Assembly: GCA_018398805.1 (NCBI GenBank)
Contig: JAGFBZ010000289.1
Span: 2,869,001-2,933,000 of the forward strand
Origin: Hirundichthys speculiger
Lineage: Eukaryota > Chordata > Actinopteri > Beloniformes > Exocoetidae
DNA: 64,000 nt
Direction: 5' to 3'
Shown in pieces: positions 26,044 through 38,000 of this stretch. The translations under genes and the position numbers were made by a program. The notes under the pieces are model-generated. The model made no database searches and was not told the origin of the DNA. It saw only the letters and a program-made list of their open reading frames with translations. Numbering within the stretch: the stretch's first letter is position 1; each line of letters opens with the position of its first letter.

Positions 26044-26350
26044 ATGTGCAACAAAGTCGGCCAGCAAGTAGAGAAAGATATCTTGAACATGAAACACTAT
26101 GCAACTACTACGGACTTGTGGTCGAGTCGCACAATGGAGCCTTACATTAGTCTCACAATCCACTTTATCAATGAAGAGTGGACGTTGTCCAGGAGATGCC
26201 TACTGACAGCCTATTTCCCCGAGGATCATATGAGTGAACTCGTGTGTGTGTGTGTGTGTGTGTACTAACAGAAGAAAAGATTATATATCATTACAGCACA
26301 TGCTTTAGATTATACCACAATATAGATTTGAAGCCATATCGCCCAGTCCT
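26044..26350 (+). pseudogene. hAT transposase middle-region fragment with element end
   Basis: A plus-strand open stretch encodes YATTTDLWSSRTMEPYISLT, then IHFINEEWTLSRRCLLTAYF. This is the conserved T-T-D-x-W-(S/T)-S region of hAT transposases and ZBED proteins, containing the first catalytic Asp. It is interrupted after about 70 codons by a (TG)n run. The block closes near ATATCGCCCAGTCCT, which resembles the GGGCTGGGCGATAT ends of a common teleost hAT family. It is a fragment without the rest of the gene. Confidence 0.75.
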
Positions 26351-27202
26351 CATCTGTAGGTTGGTTCATTCACACTTTAGTCTGTGAACAAACCCCAGTG
26401 AAGCTAATCAGGACACCTCCGTCGGTGTCTGCAGTCATTTGCATTTTGTGTTTATATCATTTTGCCATGTTTAAGGATCTAATAGATGAAAAAAGATCAC
26501 AATTAACCATATTTACTCCTTAACCTCATCAAATTTGAATGCACTGTCAGCAAGATAGTATGTCTGATAGCATTTAGAAAATTACATTGTTTATACATAC
26601 ATACATACTGTACATATGTTCATACATACATAATGTGTGTATTCTCTTTAATTGAATTTGGCTGCTGGTTTTTGTGCTGATTTACAAGAGCTGCCTTTAT
26701 TGCTGCTGCAGCTGAGTGGAACTGAACACGATTACACTGGCGGTGGAAGCAGAGATGCTTCAATTTAATCGGACACAAAGCCTCTGCTTTTAATAAGTTG
26801 TGACATTGACTTTGTGAGAAATTGAGATGAACTTGCTGCATTTCAGCTCCCTTTACTGCCTGGAGCCTGTTTGGGTGCAGTAATGCATTTCTTGAACCCA
26901 GCAGGAGATTCTTGACTGTTTTTATTTAAATTATCAATTGTTGTGATAACAAATATTATGTGGAGACATTAATTCTGAGTGGGATTTTGGCCAGCAGATA
27001 TATTATCAAGCAACTAACAGACAGCTTTACATCTGTAAGCTTACAGCTCCCTCTTTAGTGATGATGGACGTGAAGTTAGAACATAATTCATTATAAATAT
27101 TGATAAATTCTGTATTTAGTTGGGATTTTTTTCCCTAAATCAGAATGTATAGTTTAAATAGAAATAATAGACAGTTTACATGATAAGATGGCCAACCAAT
27201 GA

Positions 27203-27480
27203 GAATGAAATGAAATGAAAATGAAATGAAAAATACTTTATTAATCCCAGAAGGGAAATTCAACATTGTAGTAAGGGCTTTTTTTTTTTCAACAATAAAT
27301 AAATAAACGACAGCAATAATAATATTGAATTAATAATAGTAAGATGTCTTGTTGTGGAGGCTGATGGCTGCTGGCAGGAATGATCTTCTGTATCTGAATC
27401 TTGTACATGTATGACTATTTGAGGTGGAACATTACAGGAACAATGTAAGGTGGTGCTGCAGACTCTTAAAGTTGTTAAGA
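27203..27480 (-). mobile_element. LINE 3' end with ATGAA-type tail (minus strand)
   Basis: On the minus strand, RFRYRRSFLPAAISLHNKTS resembles the last residues of teleost LINE ORFs. A short 3' UTR follows, then the motif AATTTCCCTTCTGGGATTAA ending in a (TTTCA)n tail, seen on the plus strand as ATGAAATGAAATG at 27203-27234. The (G)GGATTAATAAAGT motif is a common end of teleost L2/Rex-type LINEs. Confidence 0.7.
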
Positions 27481-30400
27481 ACTTTTTTAAAACCTCAGAA
27501 GGGACAGCCAGTCCAGGACTTTATTGTTCTGTCTAATAAAAGTAAAACCAAACTGTATATTCATTGTTTCCAAATCTCTGAATTTTGGAACGATGTCTAG
27601 TTTCCTACATCCTCAGATTAAAAACTGTTAGAGCTGAAGGAAACTGATAAATTGACACACCCTTATTTGATAGTTTGTTTTCTTCTTTCCTGCATCTCTC
27701 AGTTTTCCATTACATTTATTGCTTCTCTGATATGTGACAGATCCTCTAACTTACACAGAAATCTGACAGCACAACATAACACTGCAGGTTTCTTCTCACT
27801 GCCTCTTACCTCCTCCATTTCTTTTTATTTTTGTCCTCAGAGAACTTACTATGCAGACGGACACACACTCTTGTCCTGCTCTAGCAGCCATGTGAAGCCG
27901 GGGTCTGATTGGATGATGCCAGGCTGTCGTTACTCTGCTCTCTTTAAATCAATCTTTCCAGCAGCTGCTCTCACGCTCGCCTCCCTGCTCCTTTCCCTCA
28001 TAGTTTTTCCTCTTACCTCCTCCTATAACCTGTCAGACCAGTGGGACCAGTTTCTCTGGGTGTTGGTAGCAGCATTTTGACCTTTCCTTCTACAGTATTT
28101 TATTTCAGATAAAGAATTTTAGAGGTTGTCTTTATGCACATTCGAGTGTTGCTCATTACTACAACTGAATAATTGTGCATGGTTCAGACCTCAGTAATAC
28201 TTTTCTTCTTTGAGCTGAACTTCATTGTGTTGTGAAAACTTGAGGGCAGTTGGTAGCATTCATTTTTCATGGAACTATGTGATAAATCTCTTTTCTTTGG
28301 GTATCGCATGGATTAAGTGGAGGATGGATGAGATATTTGGAGCAAACAGATCTCCAGATCTCCACATTTCCAGAGGCTATTGTTTTGGTGTGAATCAATA
28401 AAGAATATGAAATGGAGGTGGCTGACATGACCTATGTTGTAGCTGAGAGCCTGCCGTAGGTGATTTATACTGTCCCCTGATGAGTCGGGTGTTTAATCAG
28501 AGATGCATTGTTTGGCATGTGACTGTCTGCATGCGTGTCTGAACGAAATGACATCTGTACCCCAACTGTGCATCTAATAAATCACACCTCCCCCAATTTG
28601 TTGGGATTACAACCCCCTTTGATTTGAAGCACAGCCCCTCACTCTACTCCTGTGTTTGTGTTTTAAAGTCCACCAGTTTCCACCAGGAGCTCCTTCCTGG
28701 TTACTTACAAACACAGCATATGTTGTCTTCCCCCCCCTTGGTCCACACACTTTCCTTTCTTCACCGCGCTCAACACCAGCAGGAAGGAGTGAGGAAACAA
28801 AGAGCCCACTTCCTGTACGTACACAGCCAGCAATCTGCACAATGGAGCAGGAAGTGCCTGCCAGCTGTGGAGGCCACGGAGTGTGAAGGGAAGATAAAGT
28901 GGTCTCTCCATCCTATTAACTGTGGTTTCTTATGTCATTTTCCATCACCCTATCATGGCTCAGCCCACGTTAGTCTGCTTACTGTTGATGTCATTCTCAC
29001 ACATGATATTCTTAGACATTTCTCATGTGTTTTGGAGAGGTGAATGCTGCTAGAAGAAATTCAAGTTTATGATTTGGGGCTTTTTTTGGTGGTGGTGGGG
29101 GCTCTTAACTATTGGTCTCTCCATGTCAGGCAATGTAAGACAGCACTGATGTCTCTTAAGTGACCTTTGCTCAGGAGGGAAAATGTGGGACAGCTGGGCA
29201 CCTTGGAGTAGATCTGCAGATGCTGGAAGACTTTAAATCACCACTTCTGACGAAGCTGGACCAGGCTGAGAGACTCATTTGCTGCTATACTCTAAAGGAA
29301 ACTAAAACAACAAAAAGAAAGTAGCATTAAGGCAGATGGTCAAGCATTCGAAAACACTTTGAAAAGTGGACTTTCTCCCCCCGCTTTCTGTTTTCTATTT
29401 TGTCTTTTTCTCCACAGAATAAGGGCCAACATGGGAGAGGCCCAACATAGTTCTTATCCAACATTGTGATCCATCATTTTTCCTTTTCCTTTAACGGTCT
29501 GCTCTTTATGATTGCAAGCTCCCCTGCTGTTGCTCTCAGGAGACAAATCTTTGCTCTGCTCACTCAACATGGATTCAGCTTCCCCTTTTCTTTTTCCTGT
29601 CTACCTACTAAATCCCTTTCCTCATTTACTTCTATTTTTATTTTTAGTATTATTTTTTTCTTTCTGTTCTTCAACCCCCCCACTGCTCTTTTTTTTCCTA
29701 TCTCAATCTCTTATCACCTTTATCCTTTTTTTTTTTTTAACCCTTCATTGGTCTTCGAGTGTGTCCCACTACACCAGAGACATCCAAGACATGTTTTCCC
29801 ATCTTGTAGAAGTCATTTACCCAGCTGAGCTGGCAGGCTTCACGTCAAGGCCAGGTGCCCTCGAGGGAAACGGGGGTCCAGGACAGAGTGGAAACATACT
29901 GTGCTAATGATTGGTGGGCAGATTAGGGATTAGTGAGAGGAACGTATGGATAGATGATGCTTAAATGTATATGAGATATTGTTTAGCTGCAGTCTGAGAG
30001 CAACAAGAGTGAAAAGACAAAGAATCGCTCCTCCTGTGTGCTAACAACTAGATTATAACGTGGAATGACCAACCAGTATTTTTTGTTTCTAACTTTCCAT
30101 CTTCTCGACTATTTTTAGAGAAGCTTCCTATTTTCCAGGAAACGACATGAAGGAAGTTGTCAGACCACAGACCATTTACAAAAGCTCTGTGAGGTACTGC
30201 ATGCCATCTATTTTAATCCATCATTTAAGATTATATAGCAGACTAAACCCTGAGTATTTACAGTGATATCCCAGAATTAAATTCCACGTTCTCGCTCCTT
30301 TCTGTCATACTTCACTCTAACACTGCCTGAAGCATATTTCACAGACGACCTAAACTCTGTTGTCTGCACTCGGTGAGTGGTGACCTTCTGTCACAGGGTG

Positions 30401-32573
30401 GAAACTAAACATCCGCCGTGCACTATGGATTATTCAGCATGGAGGGATTTGTGTTGCTGCATGAGCATTTTAAATTTCTTTGAGTGTAGGTCACTCGCTG
30501 GAATTGCTCTCACATAGGTACAGTGAAGTAAAGACATCTGTCAGTCATCCTTGAAAGCCCCCATCCTTATGCTGCATCAGCCCTATCTGCATTATCAGCA
30601 CTTCAACTGCACATAAAGAGACGTGGCTCACAAGCCTTTAACTGGTTGTGCTATCGGTAGCTGCTCTCGTGTTCAGACTTATCCTACAACCACTGTTATC
30701 GTCATCTCATCAAAACATGAAAAGAAACACTCCAAGCACATATTTAGATACATCCAGTACAATCTGGCTTGTTTACCTTTAACAAAAGCCTCTGCTCTCT
30801 GCCTGCATCAGCTCAATTGTACAGTAACACATTACACACATAATAGATTATTGTTTAATTGCAATCCAGCTGTTAACAGGCATCACGGCCACTTCTTTCA
30901 AGTCAAGAGCTTGCTCATTTGTTAAGAGTAGTCTTTTGGTTATGCTGCTGAGGTAAAGTGATTGCTTTTTTTTTTTTAATAGCTTGGCCTTTTGTTAAAC
31001 AGAGCTGATATCACAGAGCCCAGCTTCATTAAGAGCCCTCTCATTAGAACACACACACAACCACCATGATCAATGAGCACAGGCTGAGAGCTACCACTTG
31101 CATGCATTCACACCCATACGCTGAAGCCAGTCTTTATTCACACACGCAATGATGCAGCTCAGTCTTTCAGTCTTTATATGGCACTGTTGGGTTCTGTCTG
31201 CAAGCTGCATGTCTTCTGACAACAATATATCTCACACTCTCATTAAAAATCCAAAACTGCCCGAGGGTGTAGTAGAAATATGCAGTTAATGGGCAGGAAG
31301 AGTGGTAGAATGTGATGTTTTCATTTTCATTCCAGTCACTGGAATCATTTTTCCTGTGACTGAAAAAATGTTGTATTTTTAACTCTGAGAACAAACTCAA
31401 AATTTCATCTCAGTAGCCCAGATGACACAAATTGAAATAATTAACTCACATAAAGAAGAAGAAGACTTAAAAATGATCACGCCAGGCTTATAATGATACA
31501 GCCAGTAGAAAGAGTAGGAGAGAACAAAAGCAAGATGAAGAGACACAGATGAAATGAGAAATGGCTGTAGGAGTGGTACTTGGAGTCTTCAGGCTCCACA
31601 TTTTACTAGCGCCCTCTGTTGGACACATTAGACCAGAGTAATATAAAGTACTACTATGAAACCCAGTGTGCACCCCAGTGTGGATGAACAAGATGCAATA
31701 ATATCACATAAGCGTCTTTGACAGGATCACTGCATTTACTATTAACCAGTTGTGTGTGATATCACTTTTATCACAGTACAGCAAATGTGCCTCGCTGACA
31801 TTGGCCCGACCGTGTCTCCAGGGTAGAAATGTGAATATGTTTAAAAATGTGTGCATCATACATGAATTCTGCGTATTTTCCTGTCATTGTGTGAGGTAGC
31901 AGTTGCGGTTGCTTTACCACTAACTAATGGACTCATTAGAACAGGGGCTGTGCACATGTGCTCCAGCTGGGATCTGTACTCATTAGTGCTCGGCTCGCTG
32001 TGTGCGTAGGTGAGCAGGTTTGTGCCTATCATTTCGTTAAGTTTAAATGTTTCTATATTACCAGTGTACTGAGCTTATGTGGTGTATGGGTCATTCTAGA
32101 TGGGGGGGAGGGGGCTAGGAAACCTCTGCAAAAAGTTGCTAGTTTCATTTTATTTGTGATCAGATTTGTTTAGAAATAATAAGACAGATAGAATATGTCT
32201 AACACCACATGTGTACCCTACATTAAAGCTAATCCACTACGTCTAGACTTGATTAGCAAAGTTTAGAGAACAAAGGCTATTCCACACTTAAATTGAAAAG
32301 CTCTGAACTGCAGTTTGCACATGAATTTAGTGTCTTACTGAGATGAAAGGTCACAACAAAATGAAGCAAATCACCGATGATGTTAAAGTAATTAAACACA
32401 CAAAGCAATGATGGCCAACAATGCTGAAACCACAACCTGAACCACTTCAGATATCCAAACTCCTTTGTAACTGTTCACTAAAATTACTCTGAATCCTTTG
32501 CCATATTAGGTTAATATCATCTCCATAAACAGTAAAACAAAGCATAGATAGTCTTATTGAAGTGAGCTTTTTG
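27481..32573. other. Presumed intron: no gene seen
   Basis: Includes frames of up to 142 residues (27652-28080, 28624-29043, 29466-29907), which are pyrimidine-rich, have no recognisable motifs and were judged chance. Confidence 0.5.
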
Positions 32574-32955
32574 CATTTGATTCCCAAAGTGTGGGCCACG
32601 GCCTCCTGATGGGCTGTCGCGGTACTGCAGGTGGGCCATGATAGGTCATTTAAATTAAACAAATATGTTTTAAATCCTCGATCTTTTTTAAATATGTTTT
32701 TAATTACTGTAAAAATTAACGACATGATTTAAAAACATTAAGAAGTAACAAAACAAACCAGTCATGTGTTATTCTACCATCATCTTAACTTAATATGACA
32801 AGTGTCACCTTATTTGTTGACCCCTTACATTAATGTCAGAACATAGCTTCTAGTCGTGAATGTTGATCACAGTTGTGATTAAAGGTTTCGGTGGGCCGCA
32901 GAGATTTTTCACATTTCAAATTGGGCCTTGGTATTCTGAAGTTTGGGAATGGCTG
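32574..32955. mobile_element. Probable hAT-type MITE
   Basis: The block starts CATTTGATTCCCAAAGTGTG and ends AGTTTGGGAATGGCTG, giving imperfect inverted ends of the (C)A....ATTCCCAAA type seen in hAT MITEs. A second, truncated copy at 25766-26038 confirms it is repeated. No convincing 8-bp duplication; ends are approximate. Confidence 0.6.
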
Positions 32956-34739
32956 GTCTAATGTAGATATGGAGAGGGCTTTCATCTTCTGCCGCAGAGA
33001 AAATGTTTTAAATGTTAACTATCATGTAAACGTAATCAGACTGAATTCTGTTCAATTCGCAGTGGTAAAATCCAAGTCACAAGTGTCCAAACTCAGTGAA
33101 TAGATTTCATTTGTGCACTTTTCTGCCTGTTCTATCATCCAATGTAACAAGAACATAAAATGGGCTGAGCCAGTATGGCTTCTCTTCTCTCTTCTGTAAT
33201 TTCCAAATAGTGATGATACTGCACAATTACGCACATCTAAATGATTAATTGATAAACATACCATTGTAAGTTTTACAGTATAAAGGGAAAAAAATGGTTC
33301 CACCATTTATGAAGTTTGAAAATCAGAGAGATCAAGTATGATCAGGAATTACGTTTTTTACATCACTATGTTGCGACTGAAAACAATCTAAACCAAAGAA
33401 AATCTCAATGAAAGCCTTTCGTTGATACCATGTTACACTAAATACAGCATTTTGGTATCAAAAGATTGGATAATATTAGCTTTGATCCAATTTTGTGTCC
33501 AAAGCTGCAAGTATCTCTTGAACCTGTTTTAGGTTGATGTATACCCAGGTGAAGCTTGTTTTGTGTCATTTTATCTAAACCAGCATTCTTCATGGTAGAA
33601 GAGTGACCCGTATGTTTGCGTGCGTGATCGCAAACCGATTTTATATGAGATGTGCATGTACAAGTCTGAAAAAGGTCTGCCAAAACCTTCTCATACCACT
33701 GTTGATGCAAAACCAGATGTACTGGCTGTGAATAAAGGAGTATGATTTTTTTTTTTTTTTTTTCTTTTTCTTCTGCCTGAGTAATAAATATCTTGTCTGA
33801 GGGCAACCAGATGTTTTCTTGCCAGCCCTGGGCTTCTTAACAGTAGCTGGAGAGTGGTGAGCTGTGCTGTAAAAAATTTAAAAGGCTCAATGTCTGGCCA
33901 TGAGAACTCTATCACTGCTCCTCTTAATTGATGAAGTGCAACATAGTTCTGTTGGTTTTGTTGCTTGGAAAATAAAGATGCCACGTGGTTGTATTACAGA
34001 TAAGCAATCACAGATGAGCACACAGTACATGAGTTGTAAAATATGCAAGTATGCAATACCAGCCAGGGAGCTTGTGTTGTAACAAAAGTTCTGATGAATC
34101 CGGATGGTTTGTTGTCAAGGGTACCTGAAGATGTGAAGGACAGTCACTTCTGCATCAACAGACACTGGCATAAAATATTCAGCAGGGAAAGAGCTGAAGG
34201 ACAAAAGCAGTTAAGAGAGAGGTGAATTAGTGAAGAGCAGAGGGAAGAGGAGGAGAACGTTGATAAGATGATAAGTGATCGAAGCTTAAAACTCTAACCT
34301 TAAGAATGTGCTTGTGTAAGGGCAGATGATCTCGAAGTTTGGGGAGGAGGAAAGAAAAAAAAAACATATACATCTTGCAAAATGGTTTTGGGTCTTGGCT
34401 GCAAGTAGAGAGCTGAAATTTAAAGACAAAGATGGGAAAGCGTGAAATGCAACTACAAAGAGGATGAGGGAGGAATGTTTGGGACACCTTGGCTGGTGTA
34501 TTTTTAGGTGTTGAAGAATGGATTTATGTTACTGGGAGACAGAAGATGTAAAGTGAGGAACAGATGGTGGGTGAGATAAGGTGTGGCTTGTGGTCATTCT
34601 GTACAGGTCCTGTTGAGAATAGTCCATTGTGCTGTTGGCTTATTTTCAAAATAGATAGAATGCATATCTGAGGAGAAAGTTTTTCACTAATTGTAATCTG
34701 TATTGTTTAGTAAAAACTTTGCAGTTTACATATTGGTAT

Positions 34740-35056
34740 TAGGGATGCACATTTTGGCAATGTGTTGGCTGCCGTCAGCTTTACTTGCAGCTTGTTGCAG
34801 AGATGCCGCCGTCACTTTTGATTTATACTAGCGCGGTCTCCGCTATGTTGAGAGCAGATGTGGGTACTCCCTCATTTTTTCGATGACACGCTCTTTTCTA
34901 TGTGGATGTAGAATTGACCAATCAGAGGCCTGTTGCACCTGTCGACACGCCCCCATGAGTTGATTGAATTACGTAGCTTGAAAACAAAATTGACCGTTAG
35001 TATTAATCGGTTAGAGTTACTGTTATCGGTTAAACGGTTAATCATGTGCATCCCTA
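34740..35056. mobile_element. hAT-type MITE with perfect 8-bp target duplication
   Basis: A 317-base element that begins TAGGGATGCACATTTTGG and ends ATCATGTGCATCCCTA, with inverted terminal ends. It is flanked on both sides by ATTGGTAT (34732-34739 and 35057-35064). The first 11 bases match those of the hAT element at 12763, but the interior is unrelated. No coding capacity. The intact duplication suggests a fairly recent insertion. Confidence 0.9.
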
Positions 35057-35064
35057 ATTGGTAT

Positions 35065-38000
35065 ATATTAAATACCAATATTTCTTATGTTTAGAATTTT
35101 AAATACAGCCCTGACTGCACATAGTACATAACAGTATGTCATTTACCATTTGTAGCACCTAAATAAGCACCTATGCCATATGGTTTTGCAGATTTCACCT
35201 CTCAATGTCACCTCTGCTGCGCTGACTGGGAAATGAAAATACCTTTACTGAAACAATACATGCATAGTTTCATGTATCCATTAGCTTCTGCTTGTCCAGA
35301 TTCAGGTCACTGAGGCAGCAGTAGTGCTTATATTTCAGTTTTAACTCTGATACATAAAGACTTTACATGAACAAATATGGTTTAAAAGTATTTGCATATT
35401 GTGAAAATAACAGTCCATATGAAGCATCAATGTTGTAAAGTCCTAATATTTGCATATTCCTCATTTACGCAGGCTCTACACACACTCGGAGGCATTTCAC
35501 ATCTGCAGTGATAGCTGGAGATAACTGTGAACGCAGCCCCACACACACTTTTGTTTTTCTCTCAAACTGATGCTGGGCTTCCCACCAACACCCGGTGTTG
35601 ACAAATCCCAAGTGAAGAACAAATGACATCAAAATATGGCTTGTTAGACTTTGACCCCGGCTCATTAGTTCTGGCCTCTGACATGCAAACAGGGATAAAC
35701 TAAAACTCATGTATACATACAAGCACACACGCACACAATTATAGACTCCATCTCTGACATCACTGTGTGTATGATTGTGCACCTTTTCATTTGAATGCTG
35801 CGGCGCCCATGTGTAGATGTTCAGTGTTTTGTTTGTTCATACAATAACACCCCCACCACACTATCCCCCTCCACAGCAAATGTGTTTGTGTGTGTGTGTG
35901 TATCTCTGCAATGGAGTTTAATGGCTAAGCTTGTGTCAAGCCAGTAAAACATGGGCATTCATATGTTAATAACCAGGCAAAAAAGAGGACAATAAATCGC
36001 TTCACGTCCTCTGAGGCCTTACAGAAAAGTGAGCAGAAGCCGCAGAGCCCGAAGCTTCAGCTGGGACAGTATCCTACTTGCATCAGAAAGACCAGGGGTG
36101 CAGGGTTTCGTTCCATCACGGCGCATGCTGGAACTGCTTCAAGTAGGTGAAAACTAAAGTAAATGGAAATAATTCTGTCTTTGGACACTTTACTAAAAAT
36201 TAGGTGCTATAACTTGTTTTCTCATGTCGGGAGTTTAGAGGAGCTTAATTATTCTACACAGAATTAAAGTTCTCTTATGCCTTTAAAAAAAAAAGTTTTA
36301 TTTAGGGGAAAAAACAGCAAAAGATGCTATGATTTTCTATCTTTATAAATCATTGGCTTAGGTTTTAGTACTCAGGTTACTCTACAGATGCCTTCACCAG
36401 CTTCATTAACAGTGCTAGGTAACTTCGTTTGTTAAGGCTACTTACGTCCAAAAGTTACAACTTTTCTGTGAAAACTTAAATGAAGACCCCTTACAACCAG
36501 ATGTGTTTTTTTTTATTTTATGGAAGACAAGTTGATACTATTCTGTACTGTTCTTGCTTTCTGGGCTGATCACTGTTGCTCCGCTCTCTCTCCAACAACA
36601 CTTTCAGGATGGATGTTATAGCCAGACGATCGTGGCGCTCGTGCAGCTCGAATAATCTGGTAGCTGTCACTGCCTGTTGAGGTGATTTATAAGTATGTTA
36701 TTGGAAAAGTACAGGTTTGAGCTGAATATGTTTAGTACAGTAGTTAGACAGTTTGAGTGCAGCTGAAGGCTCAGCGGTCCTCACTGAATCTGGACACATT
36801 GTTGTATTTGAAGGCAGTCTTGAGGCTGAGGCCAGTCACGCTTGTCTCACAGATGTCTCGCTCCAGAAATCACACACATTGAGGCATACACACACCCTCA
36901 AGCGCACGCGCGCGCACACACACCAATAGAACATGCGACATGCGCGCAGACAATGAGACGGTCTAGTTTTAGATAATATTTTGTTTCCATTCATGTTGGA
37001 CTTCCGTAAGAACGTTTTTAAGACTAAATTTAATTATTATTTAAACAGGTATGAAAATAAAATGTTATTCACATTCCTCTTGTGGGTTATAAAGCTCTCT
37101 GCTGCTTCTCATGTAGGTGAGACGCACGTTTGAACATCATGAAAGTCTGGCTGAGAGCCAGAATATCAGCACATGGCTCAGTTACGCTGCAGTTCAATCC
37201 GGCCTGTGTGTCATATGTATACATGGAGCTAAGACTAACACATTTGGACTGGAGCCAGGCCAGTGTGTCCGTCTTTCACCAATGTGAGCGTATTTGGATA
37301 CGTGTGAGGGCGCTCATTGAAACGCTGCATTCCCTGGCCCATTGTCCTTACCATTCCCTCTACAGACCTAATCTGACACTATGCACCAAGTGTACTTTAC
37401 ACATTTGTTTGTGCACGAGTGTTTGTGCGATTCTGCTGCTGTGCGCCATCCCGTTTCTTTGTGTGTAGGCTTTGTGCGTGTGTTCCTTTGATGTGTACGC
37501 GTACAGTGTCAGTGTTTATTGGTGAATGTTAATTATGGCCACCCCTCATGTCTGCTCCGCAAATCACCGCACAGCTGCAGGGCCCCCATGCGAAAGGCAG
37601 CGCTGCATCTAATGTCTTATTATTCACGCTGTCTGTCTGCTTACCAGCTATAGGGAGCCCGGGGGATGGAGTGGGATTTTGAGCCGTATGTGTTGGGGGG
37701 GGGTTACGTATTAACAAAGTGGTAATGAAGGGTTAGTTCAGTCTCCTAATTTGCTGGCACTACTTAATTAAAAGCGATATGATGGTGTGATTGAAGCCAT
37801 TGATGGATTGAGCCTGAGACACCCAGGTGCTTTAGGATCATCGTTTTTGTGTGAGTGTTTGTGTGCGTGTTAGCACGTGCATTTAATGAAAGGAAGAGGA
37901 AGTCATTACCTTTTAATCACGTCCTCTGTTATTCCTCATTTTTCCTCTTCTCTCCTTCCTCATTTCCTCCTTTTGTATCTAAATTCTCCCCGAAGCCTCC

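Noticed and set aside
27652..28080. 142-residue frame with hydrophobic segments on the plus strand
   Set aside because: Pyrimidine-rich intron sequence gives Leu/Ser/Phe by composition; no recognisable motif or linked exon.
33900..34225. Possible BED zinc finger (SCKICKYAIPAR) on the plus strand
   Set aside because: Only one Cys pair; no His pair or transposase motifs follow, and no element ends are visible.
36900..36922. CG/CA alternating tract as a regulatory or Z-DNA element
   Set aside because: Ordinary microsatellite decay is sufficient; nothing else supports a function.
37130..37468. 112-residue frame rich in Cys and His
   Set aside because: No motif, no splice partner; TG-rich sequence.
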